A stretch of 64,000 bases of DNA, from assembly GCF_039909015.1 (NCBI RefSeq), contig NZ_CP150919.1, forward strand, positions 5,370,501-5,434,500, written 5' to 3'. Positions 25,555 through 33,640 of the stretch are shown piece after piece (position 1 is the stretch's first letter; the number at the start of each line of letters is the position of its first letter). The position numbers and the translations under genes are program-made. The stretch comes from Pseudomonas grandcourensis. Lineage in GTDB: Bacteria; Pseudomonadota; Gammaproteobacteria; Pseudomonadales; Pseudomonadaceae. The notes under the pieces were generated by a model. That model was not told where the DNA came from, ran no database searches, and saw nothing but the letters and a program-made list of their open reading frames with translations.

Positions 25555-26907
25555 TTAGACGAACAGCGACAACAACAGGATAAAGCCCAGGCCAACCACG
25601 GAGAGGATGGTTTCCATCGCTGTCCAGGTCTTGAAGGTTTCGGCCACGGTCATGTTGAAGTACTGCTTCACCAGCCAGAAACCGGCGTCGTTGACGTGGG
25701 ACAGGATCAGGGAACCTGCACCGGTGGCCAGCACCAGCAGCTCACGGTTAACCCCCGGAATCATCCCCACCACCGGCACCACGATGCCGGCGCCAGTAAT
25801 GGTCGCCACGGTCGCCGAACCGGTCGCGATACGGATCACCGCCGCCACCAGCCAGGCCAGCAGGATCGGCGAGATCTGTGCGTTCACCGCCATGTGGCCG
25901 ATCACATCACCCACGCCGCTGGTCACCAGCATCTGCTTGAAGCCACCACCGGCACCGATGATCAGGATGATCGCGGCGGTCGGCGCGAGGCTCGCATCCA
26001 GCCACTTCATCATTTGGCTGGAACCGATGCCCTGCTTGTAGCCGAAGGTGTACAGCGACAGCAGCAATGCCAGCAGCAACGCCGAAATCGGGTGACCGAT
26101 CAGGTCCATGAAAGCGCGGAAGATGTTGCCATCGGGCAGCACCACGTCAGCAAAGGTTTTCAGCAGCATCAGGAACACCGGCAGCAGCACAGTCACCAGC
26201 GTGATGCCGAAGCTCGGCAGTTCGGCCGAATCGGTTTCGCGGGCCAGTTGATCCACCAGTTCCTGGTTCGGATGACCGGGAATGTGCTTGGCAATGAACG
26301 TACCGAAGATCGGACCAGCAATGATCGCCGTTGGCAGCGCCACGATCAGACCATAAAGAATGGTTTTACCGATGTCGGCACCGAACACGCCAATGGCCAG
26401 CAGCGGACCCGGGTGCGGCGGCACCAGGCCGTGTACGGCGGACAGACCGGCCAGCAGCGGGATACCGATCTTGATGATCGACACGCCAGTGCGGCGGGCC
26501 ACGATGAACACCAGCGGAATCAGCAACACAAAGCCGATTTCGAAGAACAGCGGAATGCCGACCAGGAACGCGGCAAACATCATCGCCCACTGCACCTTGT
26601 CCTTGCCGAAGGCGCGGATCAACGTCTGCGCGATCTGATCCGCACCGCCTGATTCGGCCATCATTTTGCCGAGCATCGTGCCCAGCGCCAGGATGATGCC
26701 GACGAAACCAAGCACGCCACCGAAGCCGTCCTGGAACGCCTTGATGATGGTGCCGATCGGCATGCCGGAGGTCAGCCCGAGGAAGGCTGCGGCGATGATC
26801 AGTGCGAGGAATGGGTGCAACTTGAACTTGGTGATCAGGACGATAAGCCCGATCACCGTGACCACTGCATCAAGCAGCAGGAACGTCTCGTGGGACATGC
26901 CAAACAT
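25555..26907 (-). CDS. gntT: gluconate permease, GntP family
   Basis: A proton-coupled gluconate importer, 450 residues with about 12-14 helices. Signature stretches include LGKMMAESGGADQIAQTLI, GIPLFFEIGFVLLIPLVF, and VPPHPGPLLAIGVFGADIG, all strongly kept in GntP/GntT. It lies downstream of gntK on the same strand. Two control marks precede its start: an AACAACAACAA stretch over the ribosome-site region and a perfect GntR-type palindrome at 26964. So it likely answers to gluconate through GntR and to carbon status through Hfq/Crc. Confidence 0.93.
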   Translation of the reverse strand: MFGMSHETFLLLDAVVTVIGLIVLITKFKLHPFLALIIAAAFLGLTSGMPIGTIIKAFQDGFGGVLGFVGIILALGTMLGKMMAESGGADQIAQTLIRAFGKDKVQWAMMFAAFLVGIPLFFEIGFVLLIPLVFIVARRTGVSIIKIGIPLLAGLSAVHGLVPPHPGPLLAIGVFGADIGKTILYGLIVALPTAIIAGPIFGTFIAKHIPGHPNQELVDQLARETDSAELPSFGITLVTVLLPVFLMLLKTFADVVLPDGNIFRAFMDLIGHPISALLLALLLSLYTFGYKQGIGSSQMMKWLDASLAPTAAIILIIGAGGGFKQMLVTSGVGDVIGHMAVNAQISPILLAWLVAAVIRIATGSATVATITGAGIVVPVVGMIPGVNRELLVLATGAGSLILSHVNDAGFWLVKQYFNMTVAETFKTWTAMETILSVVGLGFILLLSLFV

Positions 26908-26921
26908 TAGGGGTGTCTCCT

Positions 26922-26934
26922 GGTTGTTGTTGTT
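26922..26934 (-). promoter_or_regulatory. Hfq/Crc CA motif before gntT
   Basis: Minus strand reads AACAACAACAACC, a tandem AAnAAnAA motif directly before the AGGAGA ribosome site of gntT. In Pseudomonas this A-rich pattern binds Hfq with Crc and blocks translation under catabolite repression. Confidence 0.6.
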
Positions 26935-26963
26935 ATTAAAGCGGGTTGATCAGAAGTCGTGAG

Positions 26964-26975
26964 GACAGCGCTGTC
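26964..26975. promoter_or_regulatory. GntR operator before gntT
   Basis: GACAGCGCTGTC, a perfect 12-base palindrome in the gap between gntK and gntT. Its core GACAGCGCT recurs before gntK and before gntR. Confidence 0.65.
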
Positions 26976-26988
26976 TTTGCAAACACAG

Positions 26989-27522
26989 TCATACCGCCTG
27001 TTTCAGGCCGTTCGCCTGCCACCAGACATGAGCCTGCGCCGCCAGTTGCTCGACGCTATGGGTCGAAGCATCCAGCGCCAGGGTCAACGGCTCGCCGACG
27101 GGCGATTCGAGGGTGGCGAACTGGCTGTCGATCAGGGTCGACGGCATGAAGTGGCCTGGCCGATGGGAGACACGGTCGGCGGCGACTTCGGGGGTCAACT
27201 CAAGGAACACGAAGCCCAGGCCCGGCAAGGCACTGCGCAGACGTTCGCGATAGACGTGCTTGAGCGCCGAACAGGTCAGCACCGGGCGCTGGCCCTTGGC
27301 GTCGACACGGCGCAGTTCATCGCACAGGCTGTCGAGCCAGCCGGCACGGTCTTCATCGTTCAGGGGAATACCCGCGCTCATCTTTTCGATATTGGCGGCA
27401 GGGTGAAAAGAGTCGCCTTCAATGGCAGTGGCGCCGCTCAAATGGCACAGGGCCTCGCTGACGCACGTCTTGCCGCAACCGGCAACGCCCATGATGACCA
27501 GGGCGGTGATGGGATGATTCAT
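26989..27522 (-). CDS. gntK: gluconokinase
   Basis: Phosphorylates gluconate to 6-phosphogluconate, feeding the Entner-Doudoroff pathway. 177 residues; P-loop VIMGVAGCGKTCVSEAL, then EGDSFHPAANIEKMSAGIPLNDEDRAGWL, the gluconate-binding region, and CSALKHVYRERLR. Length and motifs match the GntK/GntV family. AGGTGT precedes ATG 27522. A GntR-type site lies 19 bases upstream of the start, and gntR is divergent. Confidence 0.95.
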   Translation of the reverse strand: MNHPITALVIMGVAGCGKTCVSEALCHLSGATAIEGDSFHPAANIEKMSAGIPLNDEDRAGWLDSLCDELRRVDAKGQRPVLTCSALKHVYRERLRSALPGLGFVFLELTPEVAADRVSHRPGHFMPSTLIDSQFATLESPVGEPLTLALDASTHSVEQLAAQAHVWWQANGLKQAV

Positions 27523-27540
27523 GTAACACCTCAGCGCGCA

Positions 27541-27556
27541 GACAGCGCTACCTTTG
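27541..27556. promoter_or_regulatory. GntR operator before gntK
   Basis: GACAGCGCTACCTTTG; its complement contains AAAGGTAGCGCT. This fits the P. aeruginosa GntR motif AC-N-AAG-N-TAGCGCT, as I recall it, except at the leading AC. Confidence 0.6.
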
Positions 27557-27692
27557 CCAGTTATGACACTAGACCAAAAGCAGAAGTTGCCGACGCCTTT
27601 CTTGTCATTTTGTGGGTTGCAGCAGGTTAGGTCTCAACGCCAAAAAGCGAGGATCAGGCGAACCCTCGCTCACGCATTTGCAGCTGCATCGA

Positions 27693-27709
27693 GACAGCGC
27701 TACCTTAGT
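27693..27709. promoter_or_regulatory. GntR operator before gntR
   Basis: GACAGCGCTACCTTAGT; the complement reads ACTAAGGTAGCGCT, a full match to AC-N-AAG-N-TAGCGCT. It lies 28 bases before the gntR start and implies autorepression. Confidence 0.65.
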
Positions 27710-27737
27710 GCCTTGAATTTTGTTTGGCAAGCCGTCG

Positions 27738-28769
27738 ATGAACACAACCAAGAACGATAAAAATACCCGCACCACTGGCCGCCCTACCCTGAACGAAGTT
27801 GCCCGATTGGCCGGCGTCAGCCCGATCACCGCCTCCCGCGCCTTGCGTGGCGTCAGCACCGTGGCCACTGAACTTGTGGAAAAGGTGCAGAAAGCGGCGC
27901 TGGAACTCAACTATGTGGTCAACCCTGCCGCCCGCGCCCTGGCCTCGGCCCAGAGCCATTCGGTGGTGGTGTTGGTGCCGTCGTTGTCCAACCTTCTGTT
28001 CATCGACACCCTGGAAGCCATTCATCAGGTTTTGCGCCCCAAGGGCTTCGAAGTGCTGATCGGCAACTTCCACTATTCGCGAGATGAAGAAGAAAACCTG
28101 CTGCGCAACTACATGGCCTATCAGCCGCGCGGCTTGTTGCTGACGGGTTTCGACCGCACCGAAAGTTCGCGGCGGATGATCGAAGCCAGCAACATTCCCT
28201 GCGTTTACATGATGGAACTGGACAGCGCAGCCGGGCTCAATTGCGTTGGTTTTTCGCAACTGGCCGCCGGTGAAACGGCTGCCGAGCACTTGCTGTCCCG
28301 CGGCCGCAAACGCCTGGCCTACATCGGCGCGCAGCTGGACCAGCGCACCTTGCTGCGCGGCGAAGGCTTCCGCAAGGCCCTGCAAAAGGCCGGTCGGTAT
28401 GACCCGGACCTGGAAGTGCTGACGCCCCGCTCATCCTCCGTCGGCCTCGGCGGCGAACTGTTCCTGCAACTGCTGGCCAGTCATCCGGATGTCGACGCGA
28501 TCTTCTTCGGTAACGACGACCTGGCCCAGGGCGCCCTGCTCGAAGCCATGCGCAATGGGATCAAGATTCCCGAGCAAGTGGCGATCCTCGGCTTCAACGA
28601 CTTGCCCATGTCCGAACACATGGTCCCGCGCCTGAGCAGCATCAACACCCCGCGCGAAGCCATCGGCCGTCGCGCGGCGGAGCAGATGCTGACGCTGATG
28701 GCCGGCAACACCGTGGCCAAGCCGGTGCAGGACATGGGGTTTGAGTTGAAGGTGCGCGAGAGTACTTAA
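27738..28769 (+). CDS. gntR: LacI-family gluconate repressor GntR
   Basis: A 343-residue LacI/GalR repressor. The DNA-binding head is TLNEVARLAGVSPITASRALRG, followed by the hinge helix NPAARALASAQS and a periplasmic-binding-protein-like core (VVLVPSLSNLLFIDTLEAIH; AILGFNDLPMSEHMVP). Divergence from gntK/gntT and three matching operators make gluconate or 6-phosphogluconate the likely inducer. ATG 27738 is chosen; a TTG at 27720 is in frame. Together with gntT and gntK it forms a compact regulon. Confidence 0.92.
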   Translation: MNTTKNDKNTRTTGRPTLNEVARLAGVSPITASRALRGVSTVATELVEKVQKAALELNYVVNPAARALASAQSHSVVVLVPSLSNLLFIDTLEAIHQVLRPKGFEVLIGNFHYSRDEEENLLRNYMAYQPRGLLLTGFDRTESSRRMIEASNIPCVYMMELDSAAGLNCVGFSQLAAGETAAEHLLSRGRKRLAYIGAQLDQRTLLRGEGFRKALQKAGRYDPDLEVLTPRSSSVGLGGELFLQLLASHPDVDAIFFGNDDLAQGALLEAMRNGIKIPEQVAILGFNDLPMSEHMVPRLSSINTPREAIGRRAAEQMLTLMAGNTVAKPVQDMGFELKVREST

Positions 28770-28877
28770 AGACACGTTCGGCGACACGGTTCAAGGAGTT
28801 TGCCGTGTCTGCCGTGTCAGGATCAGTTCCCATAAAAACGGGTCACAGTTTTGACGCACTTCACGCAAACGGCAGGA

Positions 28878-30173
28878 TCATGGTAACCAACCCAGAAAGA
28901 CGAACCATCCGTAATTGATGGGAACCAATACAACAAACGTTATGAATGCAAGCGCAAGACTCAATCGTAACGCTGCCATGAAAGGGATTTTTCCCATTTC
29001 AATAGCGAGAACAATCGGAGAGGATTGGTAAGGCAGGAGCGGTGTTGAAAACCCGATGACCTGAATCATCAGAACACTAAGTAAAGGCAATCCGGATGCG
29101 GTGGCTAACGTCTGTGCCAAGGGAGTAAATAATGCTGGTACACCGTTCGCTGTAACCACAAAATTTAGCAGCGTGGAAAGACCTACGATTGAGGTGTAGC
29201 TGCCGAACGGTGAAGCCGGATCCAACGGTGCGAGGGTAAGTACTTCATTACCAATTAATGTTCCGAGGCCGCTTTGTCCTACAAGTGCGGCGAGTCCGAG
29301 GATTGCTGCGACATAGAGTGCCGTCCGATGGTTGACCTCTTGTCCAAACTCTTCACTGGATACAAAGCCGACTCGTGGAAGGAGGCATACGCAAGCTGCC
29401 CCGAGACCGACCCATGCAGGGGAAATGCCGTGTAAGGAGTCGGTAAGCCAGAGCCCCAGAGTCATCAAAAGAAGGATACCCAACCTCTTTTCCTTAGGAC
29501 TCAAAGGGCGAGCAGGTTCCACCTCTATGCTTTTTCCCGCTTTATCTGGAAACAACCAGACGATACATGCACATAGTGCAAGTCCCTTCAGGATGCCAAG
29601 TACGGGGGCATGCAATATCAGATAAGGCAGATAGGATAACTGCAACCCGTACGTGGTATCGATGGCCCCCGCCATGACAAGATTTGGAACATTCGCCGGC
29701 AGAATGGATGCTGAAAGCTGGAAGGTTCCAAAGCCGACAGCAAGTGAAAGGCCAATACGCCCTGGACTTTTCTCCCTGAAACCCACTCGATCAGCAAGCG
29801 CCAGGACAATCGGCATCAGTAGCGCAATACGCCCCATATTGGAAGGCATAACAAAAGCGAGCGCGTAAGTGAGGCCGACAATACCAAAGACCATTTGTGG
29901 ATATGATCTGGAAAGATGGGTAGCGAGCACCCTCGCACTTCGAGCGGCCAATCCTGTCTTGCGGATAGCGATTCCAATGACATAGCCGCTGATAACGAGC
30001 CAGAATGCGGCCGAGGTAAACCCAGAGAAGATCAAGGAAGCGGGAGCGACATGGAGGATCATCGCGAACGCGAAGAACAAAAGTGCAGTCAAGTACTCTG
30101 GAAGTCTACGGGTTGCCCATAGCGCGATTGTCACAGCTACCAAACCGGCCACTGTTATGAGTTGAACATCCAT
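28878..30173 (-). CDS. DASS/SLC13-type carboxylate transporter
   Basis: A 431-residue inner-membrane anion symporter of the divalent-anion/sodium type. It shows FSGFTSAAFWLVISGYVIG, then FVMPSNMGRIALLMPIVLAL and, in the second repeat, FVVTANGVPALFTPLAQTLA, which correspond to the paired substrate-binding hairpins of the family; about 11-12 helices. Such transporters import di- and tricarboxylates. GC is clearly lower than in flanking genes. It sits 78 bases after the lyase gene on the same strand, so the two should be one operon. GAAAG precedes ATG 30173. Confidence 0.85.
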   Translation of the reverse strand: MDVQLITVAGLVAVTIALWATRRLPEYLTALLFFAFAMILHVAPASLIFSGFTSAAFWLVISGYVIGIAIRKTGLAARSARVLATHLSRSYPQMVFGIVGLTYALAFVMPSNMGRIALLMPIVLALADRVGFREKSPGRIGLSLAVGFGTFQLSASILPANVPNLVMAGAIDTTYGLQLSYLPYLILHAPVLGILKGLALCACIVWLFPDKAGKSIEVEPARPLSPKEKRLGILLLMTLGLWLTDSLHGISPAWVGLGAACVCLLPRVGFVSSEEFGQEVNHRTALYVAAILGLAALVGQSGLGTLIGNEVLTLAPLDPASPFGSYTSIVGLSTLLNFVVTANGVPALFTPLAQTLATASGLPLLSVLMIQVIGFSTPLLPYQSSPIVLAIEMGKIPFMAALRLSLALAFITFVVLVPINYGWFVFLGWLP

Positions 30174-30251
30174 ATTGCTTTCCCATGTTCCGCGGACTCG
30201 GTTTACGTCTTGAATTATCTCAGTTCCCGAGGTCCGACTTCATAGCCGGGT

Positions 30252-31103
30252 TTATAACAAGTCCAAGGCAAGATACCGGCTGGTCTGAACGATTTTTTCG
30301 CGTTCCTCGAAGCTCGTCAATTGAGCTGCCATGGCGCTGCTATCTCCTGAGCGTTTGATTTCAGCCAAAACAATTTGCATCGCATGTATCGCAGCACGCT
30401 GCATATCCGAAGGAATGATGACGAGCTGATAGCCAAGGGAGGACAGCTCTTCAATGGGCATTAAGGGAGTCTTGCCGCCGTAAAACATATTCATCAGCTT
30501 TGGTCCCGGGATACGTCGGGCAATCGTGCGAATTTGATCCAGTGTCTCCGGGGCTTCTACGAAAATCATGTCTGCCCCTGCCTTCACATACTGTTCGGCT
30601 CGGGTTAACGCTGACTCAAAACCTTCTGTCGCAATTGCATCGGTACGGGCAATGATCATGCAGTCCTGATCGATCCGCGTATGGCGGGCAATCCGAATTT
30701 TTCGGCACATCTCGCTTACGTCTATTAGCTTTTTGTCATCCAGATGACCGCAGCGTTTGGGAAACGATTGATCCTCAAGGTGGAAGGCGGCGACACCGGC
30801 ACACTCAAGAGCTCGAACCGTGCGCTGAACATTGGCTGATCCCCCAAATCCCGTATCGGCGTCTGCAATCACTGGCAAGCCACTTGCTTCAACAATTTTC
30901 TCGATCCGTTCTAATACTTCGCTGAAGCTCAGTAGACCGATGTCCGGATATCCAGCAGCACGCGCAATCGCACCACCGCTGGCATAGACCGCGTCGAAAC
31001 CCGCCATGGCAACTAGCCGAGCGGATATACCGTCATAGGCGCCTGGTGCTATCACGGAAGAACCCAAGGATAGTTTTTCACGCAATTGTCGAGTTGGTTT
31101 CAT
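30252..31103 (-). CDS. isocitrate lyase/PEP mutase family C-C lyase
   Basis: A 283-residue TIM-barrel enzyme. Metal and substrate motifs: APGAYDGISARLVAMAGFDAVYASGG, VIADADTGFGG, and FHLEDQSFPKRCGHLDDKKL. The Cys in KRCGH marks a lyase of the methylisocitrate or dimethylmalate lyase type rather than a phosphonate mutase. Methylisocitrate lyase is less likely, since no prp genes are near. With a carboxylate transporter and a LysR beside it, it probably splits an imported alkylmalate-like acid to pyruvate. ATG 31103 follows AGGAGC; the longer frame to 31190 lacks a site. GC is low. Confidence 0.85.
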   Translation of the reverse strand: MKPTRQLREKLSLGSSVIAPGAYDGISARLVAMAGFDAVYASGGAIARAAGYPDIGLLSFSEVLERIEKIVEASGLPVIADADTGFGGSANVQRTVRALECAGVAAFHLEDQSFPKRCGHLDDKKLIDVSEMCRKIRIARHTRIDQDCMIIARTDAIATEGFESALTRAEQYVKAGADMIFVEAPETLDQIRTIARRIPGPKLMNMFYGGKTPLMPIEELSSLGYQLVIIPSDMQRAAIHAMQIVLAEIKRSGDSSAMAAQLTSFEEREKIVQTSRYLALDLL

Positions 31104-31242
31104 ATGAAATGCTCCTAATTCTCGGACCGTCAACGTTATGACCAAACCACTGGCGGTATCTTGGTTCAGAAGAAGCATGGCGCCACACAAACAAAATGTC
31201 TAATATTTAGAAAATACACAATTGGTATCTTTGGAGTCCTAA

Positions 31243-32130
31243 TTGGAACTCAGGCATCTACGTTATTTCGTCGCTACGGCCCTGGCGGAGAACTTCACAC
31301 GAGCCGCCGAACAACTTGGGATCGCCCAACCCCCGCTTGGACAGCAAATACGTGATTTGGAGGATGAAATTGGTACGCCGCTTTTTCACCGGGTAGGACG
31401 CGGCGTCATACTCAGTGATGCAGGCAAGGTATTCCTGATATCGGCACAAGATATTCTTGCGCGTGCCGAGGACGCCCAAAAAAATGCGCGGCGCGCCGCA
31501 CGAGGAGAGATCGGCTCGTTGAACCTGGGGTTCACCGAATCCGCTTCGTTCAACGATACCGTCACCGGTTTGATCAGCCGTTACCAGCGACAACACCCCA
31601 AGGTGGAGGTAAACCTTGAGGAGAACGATAGCGAATCGCTTATTTCCAGGCTCGGCCGTGGAGAAATTGACGCCGCGTTTGTCAGGCCTCCGTTTGCTAT
31701 GGGCGGCGACATTGACTTCATCACCTTATCCGAAGAACCGCTTATTGTTGTCCTGCCTGATGGCCACCCATTAACGTCACGCAAGCGCCTGTCGCTTGCT
31801 GATTTACGGCAGGAGAACTTCATCCTGTATTCACGCAAATCCGGTTATGGGCTGAGTGCGGATATCGTGGCCGCTTGCCGGCAATCCGGGTTCAATCCGA
31901 CCATCCGTCAGCAGGCACCCCAACTATCTTCCGCTGTAAACCTGGTATCTGCCGGGATGGGTATTGCGGTGGTACCCGCATCGATGCAGCGAATTCAACG
32001 CGCTGACCTGCACTACAGAGCACTTCGGCTTGATTGGCCGAAGGCGATACTTGGATTGGCCACGCGAAAAGCGAATCAGTCAACCGTAGTCAAAGATCTG
32101 ATCAGTTCGACGAGAATCGAAACTCCGTAG
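31243..32130 (+). CDS. LysR regulator of the lyase/transporter module
   Basis: A 295-residue LysR protein, MELRHLRYFVATALAENFTRAAEQL, then PPLGQQIRDLEDEIGTPLFHRVGRG, of the BenM/CatM-like subgroup; the effector domain begins GSLNLGFTESASFNDTVTG. It begins at TTG 31243, seven bases after GGAG; no ATG is suitable. It diverges from the lyase gene with a 139-base, AT-rich gap. This subgroup usually senses aromatic or dicarboxylic acids, so it probably activates lyase and transporter. Confidence 0.88.
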   Translation: MELRHLRYFVATALAENFTRAAEQLGIAQPPLGQQIRDLEDEIGTPLFHRVGRGVILSDAGKVFLISAQDILARAEDAQKNARRAARGEIGSLNLGFTESASFNDTVTGLISRYQRQHPKVEVNLEENDSESLISRLGRGEIDAAFVRPPFAMGGDIDFITLSEEPLIVVLPDGHPLTSRKRLSLADLRQENFILYSRKSGYGLSADIVAACRQSGFNPTIRQQAPQLSSAVNLVSAGMGIAVVPASMQRIQRADLHYRALRLDWPKAILGLATRKANQSTVVKDLISSTRIETP

Positions 32131-32255
32131 TTGATCCTCCGGATACAGATCATATTATTCCCGGGCTGCAACTGCTTGCCCAAGACCCGCAGCGCGACAA
32201 AAAAATGGGGGTTGGGTTGAAGGTTCTCCAGAGCACCTGAATCAACACTGTCCAT

Positions 32256-32285
32256 TGTGGTGAAGGAGATTGCTCCCTCACCACA
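32256..32285. terminator. hairpin between LysR and DUF6124-like genes
   Basis: TGTGGTGA and TCACCACA arms with a partly paired centre (GGAG/CTCC), between the converging LysR and small gene. It lacks a long U-run. Confidence 0.55.
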
Positions 32286-32293
32286 GCTGCACA

Positions 32294-32542
32294 CTATTGC
32301 TGCGGATCGAGGTTATCCAGCACCCGGTTCACCGCCAACTCGGCCAGCATGATGATCTGTGCAATCGCCAATGCCGTATTGCGCTGGCTACCTTCCAGAA
32401 AAGCAGCAAAGTCACTGGTCATGACGCTCGCCGAGGCCAACGATTCGCAGGCGTGCGCCAACAGAGTCTCGTTATTGATGCCGGGTGAGATGGAGAACAT
32501 CGGGCTGGGATTGCGCGGGGGGTTGGGCGTGGGTTTGAACAT
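32294..32542 (-). CDS. small DUF6124-like protein
   Basis: An 82-residue soluble protein of unknown function. It begins MFKPTPNPPRNPSP, the hallmark start of Pseudomonas DUF6124/DUF3077-type proteins, and has one helical region (TLLAHACESLASASVMTSDF...LAIAQIIMLAELAVNRVLD). It has no signal peptide. CCAGGAG precedes ATG 32542. The gene is preceded by a 389-base region with strong RNA hairpins, see next entry. Confidence 0.8.
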   Translation of the reverse strand: MFKPTPNPPRNPSPMFSISPGINNETLLAHACESLASASVMTSDFAAFLEGSQRNTALAIAQIIMLAELAVNRVLDNLDPQQ

Positions 32543-32931
32543 GGTGATGCTCCTGGAGTGATGGAGCTGCCACAGTTCGCTGCTAGACGAAAAACAAGGT
32601 GGCAGCTGTGCGCGGGCTAGCAGACCAGGACTCTAGTACCCGGTAGACCCGAAGGTCTTCCCACGCACAACCGCCATAACGTGAACTGACAGGCAAGATC
32701 ACGAAGGATGGGCGTCATGCGTCTAAAGTATCCAGGCTGCTAGACCCGATCGCTGAATTTGCAGCGACGCGGAACGATAGAGTCCGGATACCAGGCGCAC
32801 AAGCCGGCGGATTCTGGCGTAGTTGTAGGCAATGGAGCAAGAAACCGTAGCCTGCGGAAACCTGATGAAACCCCTTTCCTTCAGACCGCTCCTACAATTA
32901 CATACACGCCATTCGCGATGGAGTTGCTCAA
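32543..32931 (-). ncRNA. long structured 5' leader or small RNA before the DUF6124-like gene
   Basis: 389 bases without a believable gene. On the minus strand a 9-base stem AGCTGCCAC/GTGGCAGCT (plus-strand 32565-32573 with 32599-32607) closes a 25-base loop just upstream of the ribosome site of the DUF6124-like gene. Further upstream AGACCTTCGGGTCT (32645-32658) is a stem closed by a C(UUCG)G tetraloop, a classic stable RNA hairpin. The GST gene at 32932 diverges, so part of the region must hold its promoter. From memory, similar leaders precede DUF6124 genes in other fluorescent pseudomonads. RNA status is inferred. Confidence 0.45.
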
Positions 32932-33567
32932 ATGGAACACACCCTGAAGATTCTCGGCAAAGCCTCGTCCATCAACGTCCGAAAAGTCCTGTGGACCTGT
33001 GAGGAGCTGGGCATAACCTACGAACGCGAGGACTGGGGCAGTGGCTTCGCGTCCACCCACAGCCCCGAGTTCCTGCGCTTCAATCCCAACGCACAGGTGC
33101 CAGTGATCATCGATGAGGCCGGCGTGTTGTGGGAATCCAATACCATCTGTCGCTATCTGGCCGGCAAACACCAACACCAGCATGATCTGCTGCCTGGCGA
33201 ACCGGCGGCACGCGCCCGGGTTGAACAGTGGATGGACTGGCAAGCCACCGAGCTCAATCCGTCCTGGAGCTATGCGTTCATGGCGCTGGTGCGCAAGGAC
33301 CCGGAGTTCCAGGACGCCCATCGCCTGGAAGTCGGCATCCGCGGCTGGAACCAGAAGATGGGCATCCTCGAACATCAACTCGCGACCACCAAGGCGTATG
33401 TCGCCGGACCACACTTTACCCTGGCCGACGTTGTCATCGGCTTGTCGGTCAACCGCTGGCTGATGACGCCGATCGACCGGCCTGACTACCCCGCCGTCGA
33501 TGAGTATTTCCAGCGCCTGGCGCAGCGTCCGGGGTTCCTCAAGCACGGCTGCAACGGCTTGCCCTGA
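32932..33567 (+). CDS. glutathione S-transferase
   Basis: A 211-residue GST with thioredoxin-like N-terminal half (LKILGKASSINVRKVLWTCEELG, NAQVPVIIDEAGVLWESNTI with the cis-Pro and Glu-Ser glutathione motif) and helical C-terminal half (FTLADVVIGLSVNRW). It conjugates glutathione to an unknown electrophile. A GGAG site is eight bases before ATG 32932. It is a single gene, ending at the terminator at 33598. Confidence 0.92.
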   Translation: MEHTLKILGKASSINVRKVLWTCEELGITYEREDWGSGFASTHSPEFLRFNPNAQVPVIIDEAGVLWESNTICRYLAGKHQHQHDLLPGEPAARARVEQWMDWQATELNPSWSYAFMALVRKDPEFQDAHRLEVGIRGWNQKMGILEHQLATTKAYVAGPHFTLADVVIGLSVNRWLMTPIDRPDYPAVDEYFQRLAQRPGFLKHGCNGLP

Positions 33568-33597
33568 ATGGCCACAGGTTGCCGCCCGCCGCACAAT

Positions 33598-33628
33598 AAA
33601 AAAGGGTCCCTCTACCGGAACCCTTTTT
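33598..33628. terminator. bidirectional terminator
   Basis: AAAAAAGGGTCC / GGAACCCTTTTT stem with one bulge around a short loop, with U-runs on both sides. It separates the converging GST and chemoreceptor-like genes. Confidence 0.85.
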
Positions 33629-33640
33629 CATTTACCGCGA

